Positions 11,265-24,493 of a stretch of DNA of 64,000 nucleotides are shown here, piece by piece. Made by a program: the position numbers and the translations under genes. Location of the stretch: NCBI GenBank assembly GCA_024138015.1, contig JAMXBB010000011.1, forward strand, positions 74,738,199 to 74,802,198. The letters are read 5' to 3'. Numbering within the stretch: position 1 is the stretch's first letter; each line of letters starts with the position of its first letter. This stretch comes from Lumnitzera littorea (lineage: Eukaryota; Streptophyta; Magnoliopsida; Myrtales; Combretaceae). The notes under the pieces were generated by a model that was not told the origin of the DNA, did no database searches, and worked only from the letters and a program-made list of their open reading frames with translations.

Positions 11265-11900
11265 ACTCGACTCCTTTAAGGTCATTGATCTGAATGACTT
11301 GAGCATTCTAATCATTCCAAGTGGTAATGTACACTACATGCTATATAACTCAGTCAAGGTCCATTTGGCTTCATAGGTTTATATGGTGCAAGGCCTCCTC
11401 TGTGTCACATAATGGTGGAACTCTCTGCAAACTACCAAACTATCAAACAACATGCTCTAGGAAGTACCACCCAGCTATATGGAAGCAAATAAACGATACT
11501 TAAGCTATTTAAATGTATTGCCCACGTCAACAAAACTCTGGTGGAATGTCCAGTATATCATATAGGTGTGGCTACGATACGACCTACAAAATCATGCTCT
11601 CACAGTTAGTGTCTATATACAGTATTCAAAGAAAAGTTCATAAAATATGTATTTGCCTAAGACTTTACTTATCTGATGTATCTCGATAGGCCTTGACCAC
11701 ATGGGTTAGGGTACTGCCTTATATCTCCCTCCATCCTCTACTTGGCCACTAGAGACCTCTCATTGTCAACGACTATCCCATTTCTACTGAGTGGTGTACT
11801 ATGTGGGAACCTATCCCAGGCCCATGCTTAAAGAAGAATCATTGCGCCTCCCATCTCATTAACCATATCCTTCAATGTGAGGCATAGCTGCTTATATAAC
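11265..11900 (-). pseudogene. PMD relic 2, C-terminal part
   Basis: On the minus strand from 11900 the reading is LYKQLCLTLKDMVNEMGGAM, then ILL, a stop and AWAWDRFPHSTP, which matches the PMD motif WLYRELC...GG..LLQLWAWERFP. Decayed sequence continues down to about 11270, where it stops next to the Pack-MULE end. It continues from the N-terminal part at 15651-16190 once solo LTR B1 is removed. Confidence 0.65.
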
Positions 11901-14900
11901 TATCATGCCCCGCAAAAGGTGAAGTCATAATAATCTCGCCATATGAGCCATCCTAAGATAGAATCTTTCCTTACAGCTGCTATCTTAGACTTAGTTCACA
12001 TTAAGCATACTTGACTCTACCCCTTTAAAGCGTCCAATTCGATACTTGTTTGATATAAACCTATGAAGTAATCCTTTGAAATAATTTATAATAATAAACT
12101 TGTAATTTGACTTTATAAAAGAGTAGTAGTAAATCCCATAGGTACCTGTCATTTCACATACAGACCAAAATATTGAAAACTATCAAACCCTTTGAGGAGT
12201 CTTGTATAGTTTTCCTTAAAAGATAAAAGGTTAATACTAAGGGTCATAACTAGCTATTTCTTATTATATCTCGCTCCCAGTCCTAATTTACTAGGGTTGT
12301 GATGTTAGGTAGGCACTTATAAGCCATTTGGAACCTACAAAACAAACTATAAGGTAATGAGCAACAACTTGCTCAGTAAATGGGGTGGAGATAGAAGTAT
12401 GTACTTAGCATATCACAAGCAGGATTTTCAACCAAGTTAGTTAGATGCAATACATATACAAGCAAATATCATTACAAGACATTATTCGGTATGTCGTGAG
12501 ATTAGAGAAATTTCAGCCACTCTAATCTAGGTTCAGGAGATTGATGCGCATACTCGCGAATTGAGACCAAACTAGAGCTTATGCAATAGAGAACACTCTC
12601 CTCCCGTGACCACCTTCGAATTACAGCCCCCAACCTTACCGCGACCTTCTCTCATGTCACTTAGTTCGGCTAAGGGTGGGGAAAGGACCATTTCAATTAT
12701 CCTCATCGAAAGGAGTCTATGTTTAGCCCAAGAATCCTAGTCATTACCCCTAATGGGTTGCGAAGCATATCAAGTTAGATGCTGAGCCGAGTTTAAGTTG
12801 GTTCATTTTTAGGGTGATCAACCAAGTTTAAGCAATTCAAGCATAATATTCATGGAACAACCATAACATAGAGTTCAACTCCCATTACAACAAATTGAAA
12901 CTCAACCACAAACACTGCATACGCACAAACAGTTAACTAAAATCATAAGCCAATACATACCAAAGTCCTCGGATATTCTGAAATAACATCCTAAAATGTT
13001 GTAAAGCATTGATCCTGCTTACCTATTTAGATGCTCACTACGAAAGACTTGGGTTGTCAACGATCTGATTACCAGAGAATCCTATATACATAAAACCTAA
13101 ATTTAGTTTTCGTAATAGTTACGAAAACATTAAGGTTTGATCTAAAACGATTATATATATATATATATATTATTGAGATAATATATATATATATATATCA
13201 AGTTAAGTTATTAATTATTGATAATATATGTAATTTATACTATTACATATTATATATCGTTTCGATTGCATCAAAATGTATTTTTAATCGATTTAATCAT
13301 ATTTCAATTTCGGTAAGGTTACCATTATACACATATTCTAAAATATTATAGAGTTATAGGTTATATTATCTAAGATTTTCGAATTTTAATAAAATTAGTG
13401 TCGTTGGGTTCATACAAACCTAACGACACGTGTTACAAGTCATATTTCTAGAGATGACTTTCAACAGGTAGTTCAAATTTTTAATACAATTATATGTATC
13501 TTTAAAAATATTATTGTATTATACGTATTTTGGGTTATTAAACTGTATTTTACCTAATTTATCAATATATCTGTATAATATAAATATTATCTAACCCTAA
13601 TACATATATCACATATCCCAGTTATTAAAATATCATTAAATATATAAAAAATATAATTTTTATCCAATCTAACCAGTACACATATAAATAGTTTTTATTC
13701 AATTATTTATCATATTTTAACTATTATTATTAAAAATGAGTTCCAGTTTATAATTTAAGCTATTTTACTATGTAAATTTGTAATAAATAGCTCGGGTAAC
13801 CAAATAATTCTCTAAAAATTTGTAGAGACTCCTAAAAATATAGGGAATACAGCTAGTACATGGTTTGAAGTTTTCAATCTAACGCCTATATATCGTATTT
13901 ACGATTTTACTCTTGAATGATCCTAAATTACCCAATTATAATCATTTTTACACCAAATTAATTTCAACCTACCCAACATTATTATTATTCACTAGAAATC
14001 AGTACATGTCTATTTCATCATTTAATTTCATAATTTCCTATTTATTTCACAATTTTAGCCTATTTTCGAGCTTTTTTTTTTGCCGAAAAATACAATAAAT
14101 ATTAAAAATATTCAAATAAAAAATCAGGCTACATAGGAATTACATATATATCATAAACATCCTGCACAAAAATTTTGACTTAGAAACTACACCATTTAGT
14201 GTATTTATTTTGAATTTCAAATTTCGGATGAACAATACATTTATGAAGCAAGTACATTAAATATTCCTAATTTTTTAAAAATAAATTTACAAAATGAAAG
14301 TACATCTAAAATAACCTAAAAGTTAATTTTTTTCATATTTTTCCTAATTAATTTAATAATTTTTCAAAAATAAAGAAAAACATGGCAAAAACTCGGAACC
14401 TGAGTTCATTGGAGCTCCAGCTACTGTTAATCGGAGAGGGGTTGTCGATCAGATTGGGCAGTGGTTGCTCTACCAGGTGGCGACGAGGCTCCTCGTTAGG
14501 TCATCAAATGGTCAGAGAACCGTCCTAGCTTAGTCCTTAATCTGTTTTTGTTCTAATTTTTTCTATTTTCCTTTGTCTTTTTTTTTTTATTTTTCCTTTC
14601 TATAATTTGGATTCCTAAACGTATATCTATTGTAGGGGAGTCTTATTTATAGATATTAAAGTTGGTTGAATTTTTTTTTAATTATTAAGTAATTTATTTT
14701 AATATTTTCCTTGAAAATTGCATAATAGGAGGTGGCTTAATTAGAAATTTTTCACTTTTAACTCAGCAGAAACTAGCTCCTACAATTTTCCTTGTGATTT
14801 CTAGCATGTCTAGCAATTTTGAAGGCTATTGGATAAGCTTTAATAGATATTTTGATTAAATATTAATATTATATATATTATATTAATATTTAGTTATTTT

Positions 14901-15645
14901 ATTAATATACAAGTGTATATCCTATGTATATATCACATGTAATGTGTATTTTTACTCATATAATAATGTTTCCAATATATCTTTTATTTTTAAGAGATAT
15001 TCTCTAATTATTTTTATGAATTTAGCACATATTGTATATAATTGTGTAATTTTAAGTTAATTTACGGATATATTTATTATATATACCGGGTATACTCATA
15101 AAAATACATGTATAATCATATAGTATATTATGCTATATTATTTTCTTTCATTGCCTATTTAACTTATCTCTAAGTCCTCGTTACATTCTGAGTTCGATTT
15201 TAGAGGTTTCAATCATTTTTACACCATATTAAATAATCATATTTCTAGAGGTAAAATCGAAATTTTGGGTAATTATTTTCAAAATCTAACTTTATTAAAT
15301 CACTTCAACTAACTTTTCTATCTTAATCGTAAAGTTTGGATTCTATTGGATAACTTTTCCTGAAAGCCCTAAATTTAAGTATGATTGCCTTGAGCTCAAC
15401 TTTAAGGTATCATATAGAGCAAATTCTCACTATCTTGATTATATTCTTAATATTTTATTATATTTTTTACTTTTAAGTGTACAAGGATTTCTCAATTAGG
15501 GTTATCATGTTTTTCGTAAGTTTCTAACTTACTCGATTTATTTTCCTGAAGGCCCTATATCAATTATCGATCCTAATCATATAAAGATAGGTCTTTGTCC
15601 TAATACTCAAATATTTATGTCTTAATTACTGATTTATGGGATATT
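11901..15645 (-). mobile_element. Solo LTR B1 (3.7 kb Ty3/gypsy-like LTR) inside PMD relic 2
   Basis: It is flanked by ATAAC (11896-11900) and ATAAT (15646-15650), and removing it rejoins the PMD frame just before its LYKQLC motif. It is an inverted homologue of 43681-47233: for example 12595-12700 mirrors 46430-46510, and 15100-15400 mirrors 43720-43930. Its terminal dinucleotides have decayed. It contains an (AT)n tract near 13151-13200 and very AT-rich sequence at 13100-14400. No protein domains of a retroelement body are inside, so it is a solo LTR. Confidence 0.75.
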
Positions 15646-15650
15646 ATAAT

Positions 15651-16190
15651 AGCCATGGCATATATGCAGGCCCCAACTATATTGTCTTACTCAGGTAAAG
15701 TCCTTTAATAGTAGGAGAAACATCGCATGAATAAGGTTGCTAGATTTATCAGAAAACATAAACCCCCAAAACATTTATAGGATGTATGCCCTCGTATGTC
15801 ACTTAACCTACTTATAATTTGCTCGAGCAAGTAAGAAATAGAAATGGTTAGTTAGTCAGCCCAACTTGACATGTCCTTCTCTACCCTAATACCCTTAGTA
15901 ACAACTCTATGATATCTCATATAGATTTGAGGCCACTCTCTATAAGTGCTCTTAATCACTTATAGGCTATCAATCTAGAGACTGAATTGCACCTCCACAT
16001 CCTGTAAGGTGACGATGAGCTCTCTATGAGCCATGTGGAACGTATGTATCTCCTACCTTCATCTTTTAACAAGTGCCGTGATCAAGCGATGGTCAAGTTG
16101 GATGTACAATAGACAACTCAGCTTTGTAAACCTGACTTGCTCCAAGTAAGGCACCATACAAGGGTCTAAGGGGATCTTATTAACCTACTA
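15651..16190 (-). pseudogene. PMD relic 2, N-terminal part
   Basis: Minus-strand translation near 15968-16040 gives HMAHRELIVTLQDVEVQFSL followed by a stop and ID, matching the PMD signature (TFHM..GE.TVTLQDV...LGL.IDG). Upstream, near 16100-16180, an eroded LDH/LITALV-like stretch is seen. It runs towards the junction with solo LTR B1 at 15650. Confidence 0.7.
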
Positions 16191-16551
16191 ATGGTCTCTT
16201 TTTATGGAAGGGGCTTTTAAAATGGTAGTGTAATGAAAGCATAAATCAGAAACATGCCTTCACTTTTCAAAATGCAAGGAAGGCGCTTTTCCATGAACAT
16301 GTTATTGTAAAAGAAGGTGCCTTTCTGAAAGACATAATATTTCTTTTGATTTTCATTTATTTCATTGGGACTCATAAAATAAATTGGATACATCTTTGAA
16401 GTTTGACATAAAGATTCACATTATAAGTTCAAATTTTTACATTGATTGCCAGAAAATAAGATAAATGTGTTAATATAAAAAGTTTATTTATATTAGTTAA
16501 GGAAGGATGAAGGTTTAGTGTAATCATTAAATTGACCAAATTAATTATAAG
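16191..16551. other. Unassigned sequence left of the 12.96 kb retrotransposon
   Basis: About 360 bases without recognisable coding or repeat homology. A short inverted pair (AAGGCGCTTTT near 16285 and AAGGTGCCTTTC near 16315) is the only structure noticed. Confidence 0.3.
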
Positions 16552-16556
16552 AACTA

Positions 16557-18597
16557 TGTAGACACCTCATTTTTGTCATCTTTCATTTTTATAACAAAAA
16601 ATGGATAATAGTTTCGAGTCAAGTCATGATGTATCGAATCGAATCATGATGAGTCAAGTCGAATTGTATCGAGTCAAGTCGAAACGTATCGAGTTAAATC
16701 GAATCGTATCGAGTTAAGTCGAATCATATGGAGTCAAGTCAAATTATATCGAGTCAAGTCAAATTGAGCCAAGTCGCATTGGATCATTTAATATCAAATG
16801 GAATGATCGTATGTGATTAATTTAATAAATCATTAAGTCATTTGAGAGTTGGGTTTTATTAAAATAATTTTGGCTTAGTCTGATTTAAAATAGAATTTTA
16901 TCTAATTTATCTTGGGCTAGAATGGACTTAGGGTTTATTAAATAAGTTGTTAAGCTATAACAAGATTAGATTGGATCGGATCGGATCGGATCGGACCTTG
17001 AAAAATGAAAAGTCTGAATTAAGTAGGATTTTTAAAAGTTAGGGCAAATCTTTAAAAAATCATTATTGAATCTTCCGTATCTTCGGTACAAAAGATTCAA
17101 TTGTTGGTTTGTAAATAAAGATTTAACGGTAGAGTTAAGGACATTTTTTTTATTCCCATAATTAATTCCAACTTTCTACAATACGAAGTCAGACGAATTC
17201 TAACTTCCCATAATCCCAATGTCCTAACAACCAAATTTCTAATCCTCAACGAAGTCCTAATGTCCACAATTCTAAATTTTTGAAAACCAAATCTGCAAAT
17301 TCCGAATTTCCAATCTCCTAACAACCAAATTTCCAATCCACGCATGCCTCAACAGTTCATTAATCCAATCCATGTCACAAATATAATTAGATCACGAATG
17401 ATGTGTAGATAAAATTATTTTATTTATTTATTTATTTTTTCCTTTCTAGTTCAATTATTTTACTAACCTATTTTTTTTTTAGTGCAGGTTTTTTATTATT
17501 ATTTTCATATTGCATGATATTTTTTAGATAATTCCAACGAAATTTAGTTAAATTGAGTTTTTAGTAAAATTGTGTTTTTATGAAAAAATAAACGCATCTT
17601 TATCATATATTGTAGATAAGATACATATCTAGATTGTATCGAGATACATATCTTACGTTGAAATTTAGAAAAAATACTTATTGGGATAAGTATCTTATGG
17701 TTGAAATTTGGAAAAGATACGTATCTTAAGGTTGAAATACATATCTTGTGGTTAAGATTTTAAAAAAGATACGTATCAAGATACAAATCTTACGATTAAA
17801 ATCTAGAAAAGATACGTATCTAGTAAGATTTGAAAAAATATGCATGAAGATACATATCTATATCGTATTTTTAATATATCTTATAGTTAGAATTTAGAAA
17901 AGATATTTTTGACACGTAGTGGTTTTTCAAATAAAAAAATCTTAACTGATGTTTTTAAAAGATTTAGTTAGCTAGGGTTTTCTCAGATTAATGAAAATTA
18001 GATTTCTTAGGTTTTTTTTTTAAATAATAAATTGTTAAAAAAGTGTAAACCTAGCTCGGTTTTCAAAATAAAAATAATTCACTTACCAAAAATTTTATAA
18101 AAAAAGAACTACGACCAATTTGATACCTAATAGCGAGTAAATGGACACTTTCAAGGCAATCATATAACAAAATAAAAAAAATAAAAAAACTTTTTCCATT
18201 TTTCTTAGAAATTCGTAATAAAAAAAAATCACTTTAGTTATCTTTTGCTTATTTAGGTATATTTTTTGCTTTTTTAGAAAATTATAAAAATAAAAGCTTA
18301 TCAATTTGTCTTTACTTTTTACATAGTGACTTAGTCTTAATAGGTTGGCTTCTGAACCCGGCCTTTTTTGATTATTTATTCTAAAATCATTTTTTTTAGA
18401 AAATACCTAAATCAATGGCCAAATTAGGGTTTTCCCACCTGAAAACCCTAATTTCGTTTTTTAACAATTGAATTAATTAGCGACTCCAATTTTTTAATTT
18501 TTTTAAACATTTCCTTAATTTAATATCAAGTAATTTATATTAAGCAGGTTGGGCTTGATATAAATTAAATTAAGGAAACCAAAATAGCGCTTGACCA
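16557..18597 (+). repeat. 5' LTR of the 12.96 kb element
   Basis: Homologous to 27585-29512. It has a GAGTCAAGTCGAAT-type tandem array near 16610-16800 (about 9 units of roughly 20 bp), a run of GGATC repeats at 16972-16998, and an array of RATACGTATC palindromes at 17600-17890. The sequence after it, AATTGACAACTTTAC, is where the primer site should be; I cannot assign the tRNA. Confidence 0.88.
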
Positions 18598-19931
18598 AAT
18601 TGACAACTTTACTAAGAAAGCTTGGTAGGCTAGCTATGTGAAAATTAAGAATTATTGATGGGCTTTTCTGTAATTATTTTATTTTTTATATTATAGTTGT
18701 ACTAATTGTTTTTTAGTGATGCAGGCCCTAAGAAAAAAAAAACCTGGCCTAATGGGCCTTCTTGGGGAATTAAGAGGGTTTTTTTTTTTTTCATTTTCAA
18801 TAATCATTTGCATGTTTAGATGTAGTTGAACCTAGGCCACCTTAGGAACTTAAGATGAGCCACCATCGTGTAACCTTCAGGTCGTTAAGGTCTTTACCCC
18901 TGCTTGGCGGTGATAGGTAAGCTCACTTAAGCTTCGATGTAACTTACTAAGTTTTTCTCCAAAAAACTTTGGAGCTATAAAGCCTAAGACCAATAGATCC
19001 CAACCTCTTGCATCATCTTTCCAAAAAAAATGGTAGTTATTTTTTAAATTATAAGAAAAACCCAATTAATCTGCGGTCGATTTGACTTTCTTTTAAAAAA
19101 AAAAAAAAACAACCAATAACCCTTATATATAAATATTCACGAGCTTTATTTTTTAAAAAAAAAATCCTCTTCAAACCTACTTATATATCAGGGTACTCCT
19201 TGACTGCGGATTCATCATACTTCCTATAATTTATTAATTACCAACCTTATGGCATTGTACGCATATGTAGCATATTACATAACATTTATTTTGTGTATTT
19301 GTTTGTATATGCTATCTTTTGTAATATATGTGGATCTTATAGGTTTTGTATTATTTCATCGGTAATAGGTTATGTAACATAACATTTAACATAAAATACT
19401 TAAAATTATTAGTATTCCCTTTATGCCAATGTTAAAAAAAAAAAAAAAAAAAAAAAACTTCTATATCAACTTGTAATTTTTTTAGGGCATGTAATTATGA
19501 AAGTTAGCTATGGTGAAGATTATTATGAAACGGTCATTTGTTTTCAATGCTTTCAGATTTTATTTTTTTTTTTAAATGAGAAATTTCAAAATGGTATTTT
19601 ATGATAAAAAAACTAATTTCATGATAATTATTTACTTGATTGATTTCTATTGCAATGCCCCACAGATACTATACTATTAGGAACTAACAAAATACAAAAA
19701 AAAAAAAATTAAGAAAAGATTTAATCATTAGATTTTCATTGTGATTTATTTTCCATCTTAAGGTTATTAATCTTGTAAATGTCTGAGTTCTCATTCTTTA
19801 TGTTTAGCCCTTAAGTTGTCACGGTCCTAATAAAGTTTTCTTTATAAGGTGTTACTCTTATGTCATTTATTCAATAAGTTTCTCATTATAAGATAATTTC
19901 CGCTTCTCCATATCATCCTTGTAATATTACT
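18598..19931 (+). other. Leader region of the 12.96 kb element
   Basis: Non-coding sequence between the 5' LTR and nested solo LTR A3. It contains A and T homopolymers (for example 19435-19457) and no ORF with recognisable homology. The ORFs of 60-70 codons here lack any family signal. Confidence 0.5.
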
Positions 19932-19936
19932 GTCAT

Positions 19937-22462
19937 TATCGAGCCTGATTTTTGATTTCTTCTTACTTGAAATTAATTTCCCCATTTCTGATTAATACTA
20001 AACCCTAACCTGTTTAATAATAATCCTCGATTAAATAAATTGAGAAATTCCGGTTTTTTATTGAAAATAATTTTTGGAGTTAGCACCCGACCGAAGTCAG
20101 GAAAAAAAAAAAGAAACCGTAATCAATTGGGTGAATTGATTACGATTTAGCTACTGGTCTTTGATTTCAATTTTAACAAAGAACTAGAGGGTTCCGAATT
20201 CGGGGGCTAACCTATTAAACCCTAACGGGTACCATTATTTATTTACCGAAATTAGGATTATTTTTCTAATTATAATATTTAAAATAAATAGATAAATAAA
20301 CAAAAGAAAAAAAAAAGAACCTAAGTTTCTATATATTTTATCGTCGCCCCGAAGGTGCCTACGTACCCGCTAGTCGGAATCAGACGATCGTAGTTCTTTC
20401 TTTAAAAAAATCTTTAATGTGTTGATTTACTTTAGTTTATTCGGTTTATTTTAAAAAAAAATCTAAAGGGGTTCTAACTCTTAAGCGTTGTTATCTTAAA
20501 AAAAAAATACTCTAACAATCCTTTTTTTATTATTATTATTTTTTAAAAGGACCTTTTATTAATTTTATTTAAAGAAAAATAACTTTCTATGTGATAAATC
20601 CTTAAGTAAAGCCAAATCTAAAAGAGATAACTAATTCTAACAACCACTAAACTAATATATATAACTATCTACCAAAATAAAATAATTCCATATAATACAC
20701 TTTATATAAGAACTAATACCAAAACTCCTAAAGTCATATTATATATTATGTTAACTAAGAAGATATAATAATATGTGTATACATAAATAAAAAATAATCC
20801 TAACGACCCCTAAAGTAATACGTATATACATTTATACTCATATAACTATTATGAAATAACCATTCACGTAAATCATTATCTAATCTATATAATAGAGAAA
20901 ACTAATGTTAAAAGAAATGCCATATGCTAACATATACACACACATACATATATATACAATGCTAAATATCTAAAGATAGGATAAAATACTAATATAGTAC
21001 AATATAATAATAATAATAATAACAATAACAATAATAAAAATCTAAAAAGACTGAACCTGACGTTGAGGACTAGTTGTCGTGTTGGCGCTGATCGTGAAGC
21101 TGTGGCTTAATCACCGCCCGTGTTCATGCGACGGAGACTGGTCGTGGACTGAAGCCAAACGTATAATACCGCGAGCTATGCAGCGTGTTATCGTATGGGA
21201 ATGTGGATAGCGAATGGTCTGTACAGCGTCTTGTATTAGACGTTGGAATTTCAATTGGATTGCATTGGCATGAAGGAGGTTAGCACATGCGATGGGGACA
21301 TGGACTAGGATAGCATCAGGGGCACCGTCGGTTGGGGATTGTTGCGTGGTAGGGGGATTGTCTAGCGAGTGTCAGGCAAAGGTAAAGAAATTGATAGCAC
21401 GTTGTTCAAAATTCGATTGTCCAACGAAGGTGAAGAAATTGACAGCACGTGGAGCTTGGCGTTCAGGGGCGTGTTCGGCGATGAGGCGTGGCGTTCGGCG
21501 ATGAGGCATGTTCGCATTCGGTTAGGGGCGTGTTCGGTCAGGGGCCTTGGTCAAATTATGAATGTGTTGGCATGTTGATTGGAAATTTGGTCATAATTTG
21601 GATTATGTGGAGCATTCGGTACTATCAGCTGCTGTCCAGGCATTCGGTCCAGTGGGGTTCCGTTGCCATAGACTGGGATCACGTCAGCTGCTGTGCAAGT
21701 TGGAGCGTGCCGATTGTGAATTCGGCCAGTGGCATGCGAGTTCGGTATTGAATGGTATTGTGGTGTAGAGTTTGTGGATTAAGATCGTGAGGGAATTGGA
21801 TTGTCGAGGCTGTCGGATTTGGACGTCAGGCAATAGATTGTTAACGTTTGGCTTTGTAGATTGCGGTTTCGATTATGGATTGCTGGCAATTAAGACTGCT
21901 GAACTTTTGGTTGGCCGGTGGATTCCCATTGTTGTTTTTCTTTTATAAAGCCCAAATTGAATCCTATCATATCTATTCTATCTGATTAAACTAGATTCAA
22001 ATTTTATTCAAATCTGATTTAACTAAACTCACATGATTTAATTAGATATGAAACTGATTTTCGTCTCGCTTCTGTAAAGTTAGAAAAATAAAGACATAGG
22101 TGCCTACTAAGACTCGAACCCATAACCTCCAACTAAAGCCACCCAAATACTCCATTGTTTATCCGTTAGGCCATTGACCTGTTTCTTAACATTCATAACC
22201 ATTAAATTATATTTAAACTATCTGAATCCCTAAACTAAAATTTTCAACTAAACTAAAACTATAATTAACACTAAAACTAATTATTCCTAATATAAATTAC
22301 TTCCTAAAAATCTACGAAATCTTTATAATTTTTCTCTTTCTTATTTTTTTAGTATTTTCATTATTTGTTAATTTTTGTTTTTTTATCTCTTTTTTGAATT
22401 AGGACCCTTTTTGTAAAAAATAAAAACTAAGACTATGGAAGGGCAAAAATTAGGTGTCTACA
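19937..22462 (-). mobile_element. Solo LTR A3 (Tat-like) nested in the 12.96 kb element
   Basis: It is flanked by a perfect 5-bp duplication GTCAT (19932-19936 and 22463-22467). On the minus strand it starts TGTAGACACCTAATTTTTGC and ends CAGGCTCGATA, with the final CA changed to TA. It is homologous to A1 and A2. The GC- and CpG-richer part at 21050-21850 gives several overlapping plus-strand ORFs, which I judge to be spurious. This copy is younger than its host element. Confidence 0.92.
22100..22180 (-). other. tRNA-Arg-like module in LTR A3
   Basis: The best preserved of the three. The minus strand has TGGCCTAACGGATAA (22159-22173) and ATGGGTTCGAGTCTTAGTAG. The T-arm can form four of five pairs around TTCGAGT. 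The 3' TAGGCACC resembles the acceptor side of tRNA-Arg, but the 5' acceptor half is not complementary. The A-B spacing is about 10 bases longer than in A1. Confidence 0.65.
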
Positions 22463-22719
22463 GTCATCCTATGTCCTTGGTCATCGGTCCCAATGTTTTC
22501 TTTGTTTAGATTCGTTGATGTTAGTATTAGGCTTCTATGATATAAAATAAGCATTGATTTTCCAATAAAAGTTTCCAAAAAAAAAAAAGAATGGTTTTCA
22601 AAACTAAAAACTCAATGCAGTGTTGCTAACAAGAAGAGATTCTTACAGGCTTTGAAAGATTGCTTTTTAAGTGATTTAGCCCAACTTGAAGCCCATAATC
22701 ACTTATTTTCAAAAACAAG

Positions 22720-24493
22720 ATGTCTGAAGCTCTTAAACATAGAATAACCACAGTCGAAGGGGTTCTGGGAAAGCATGCGAAGTAAGTCGAGACCATGGCC
22801 CATACCCAAGCCTAAGGGTCTATTGACATACCATTTAAGATAGACAAGTCTAAAGAGTTGCCAGTTCATTAATTTAACAATAGCAGCAAAGGCCTAAGGA
22901 AGGAATTAGTGTAGAAATTGATGACGATGGAAGAAAAAATCTTCTAGAAAATTGAAGAGAAAATAAGAATTCTCAAGGATCATGATGTGTAGAGTGATCT
23001 AGGCTTGAGCAGTGTTTACACTTTTGAAGACCATGAGTTACCCAAGAAGTTTAAGGTACAAATTTCGAAAAGTATGATGGAACAGGTTGTCTTAAACTTC
23101 ACCTTAGGCTTTATGTTTGCAAGATGGCCCAATTCTCTAAACATGAGCAGTTGATGATTCAAACTTTCCAAGATAGCCTAACTGGGCCGACGTTGATTTG
23201 GTATGCTTAACAAGACTTAGTTAAGCTTGATACTTAGGATAAGCTAGCTCGAGCCTTTTATCAATGGTACAAGTTCAACAAAGAAGTGGCTCCATCCCTA
23301 ATGGATTTGAATAACATGAAAATGAAGCTGACCGAATCCTTTAATGAGTATGCCTAGAGATGGAGATCTACAACTGCTTAAGCTACAGTACAATTGTCAA
23401 AAAATGAATTGATCAACATATTCATCCGTACATTAGGTGAACCTTATTATAATCACCTCTTAGGCCATACTGCTTCTACGTTTGCAGATGTAGTTGCAGC
23501 TGGTAGTCGCATTAAAGATGCTATTAGAGTGGGGAGATTGATAGGGAAGGGATTAGCCCCATTGGATTCAGAGGCCTCTGTGAACACTACGATGTCCTAT
23601 CTAATGATACGTGAGCCTAATGCCCTAAGCATTAGTCCAGAGCTCAAGGAAAATAAGTTAAGCTAAAAATCAACTAGAAGGAGGTTCGCTCATATCTCGA
23701 TTCCTATGTCTTGGGTCTATCATCACCTAAAAGAAGAGGGTTTTTTGCATCCTAAGACTCCAACACCAAGGTATAGACTTGGGAAATACAATCCCAATGC
23801 ACAATGTGAATACTACATGCGTCAGCAAGGGCATGCTATTGACCATTGGTAAGAGTTGAAGAATAAAGTCCAAGATTTAATTGATAAAAAATTGGTCCAG
23901 TTGAACTTTGTTAAGGATCTAAGGCCCAAATTTTACATAGAGCATACTATCAATAAGATACAAGGATTGGAAAAGTTGCCAGAAATAGATTTGAATGGTT
24001 AAGTCCAAAAGGTACGTTACTGCCAGGGTCTGAAAGAAAGGGTTGTAGCCCTAGAAGAAAAGTTAGCAAAGTTAGAAGAAAAGCTCACTAGCACGAAAAT
24101 GGCAATGGGTTATGTGCTCAAGCAGCTCAAAAACTTACATCCTAATATGAATAAGAAGTTACAACCCAAGCATGAAGATGATTCAATGAAAGAGAAGCTA
24201 GGAACAAATGTATCGATTGGGAAAGCCTAGAATCAAGACAAGCCCAAACATAACAAGAGGAGGCAATTTATACAATTTAAGATTCCAATGGGCCAAGTTT
24301 TCAAGCAATCGAGAGATGTAAGACTACTGGTATGCGAAAACCTAACAAAGAAATACAAGCCAAGGGATAATGACCCCAACAAGTGGTGTGACTATCATAT
24401 AGGCAAAGTGGGGAATACTACTGAAGATTGTTGGAGATTGAAGCATAAAGTGCAGGATTTGATTGATGCTAAGATTATCCAACAAATTTTCTA
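22720..24493 (+). pseudogene. Gag polyprotein relic of the Tat-type element
   Basis: From ATG at 22720 (MSEALKHR) translation through stops shows DHELPKKFKVQI near 23035, the gag core, then the best open part at 23394-23663 (ELINIFIRTLGEPYYNHLLG ... FADVVAAGSRIKDAIRVGRL), the conserved Tat gag stretch. Two zinc-knuckle-like repeats follow: CEYYMRQQGHAIDHW (about 23809) and CDYHIGKVGNTTEDC (about 24389), each followed by LK.KVQDLID. A heptad-rich segment (VVALEEKLAKLEEKLTS, about 24035-24095) lies between them. The first knuckle has lost its last Cys. Stops and shifts mean no intact capsid protein. Confidence 0.75.

Noticed and set aside
21292..21768. Four overlapping ORFs of 68-87 codons in a GC-richer stretch
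   Set aside because: They lie in solo LTR A3, overlap in different frames, lack any family signal and are not kept in A1 or A2. The openness comes from base composition.
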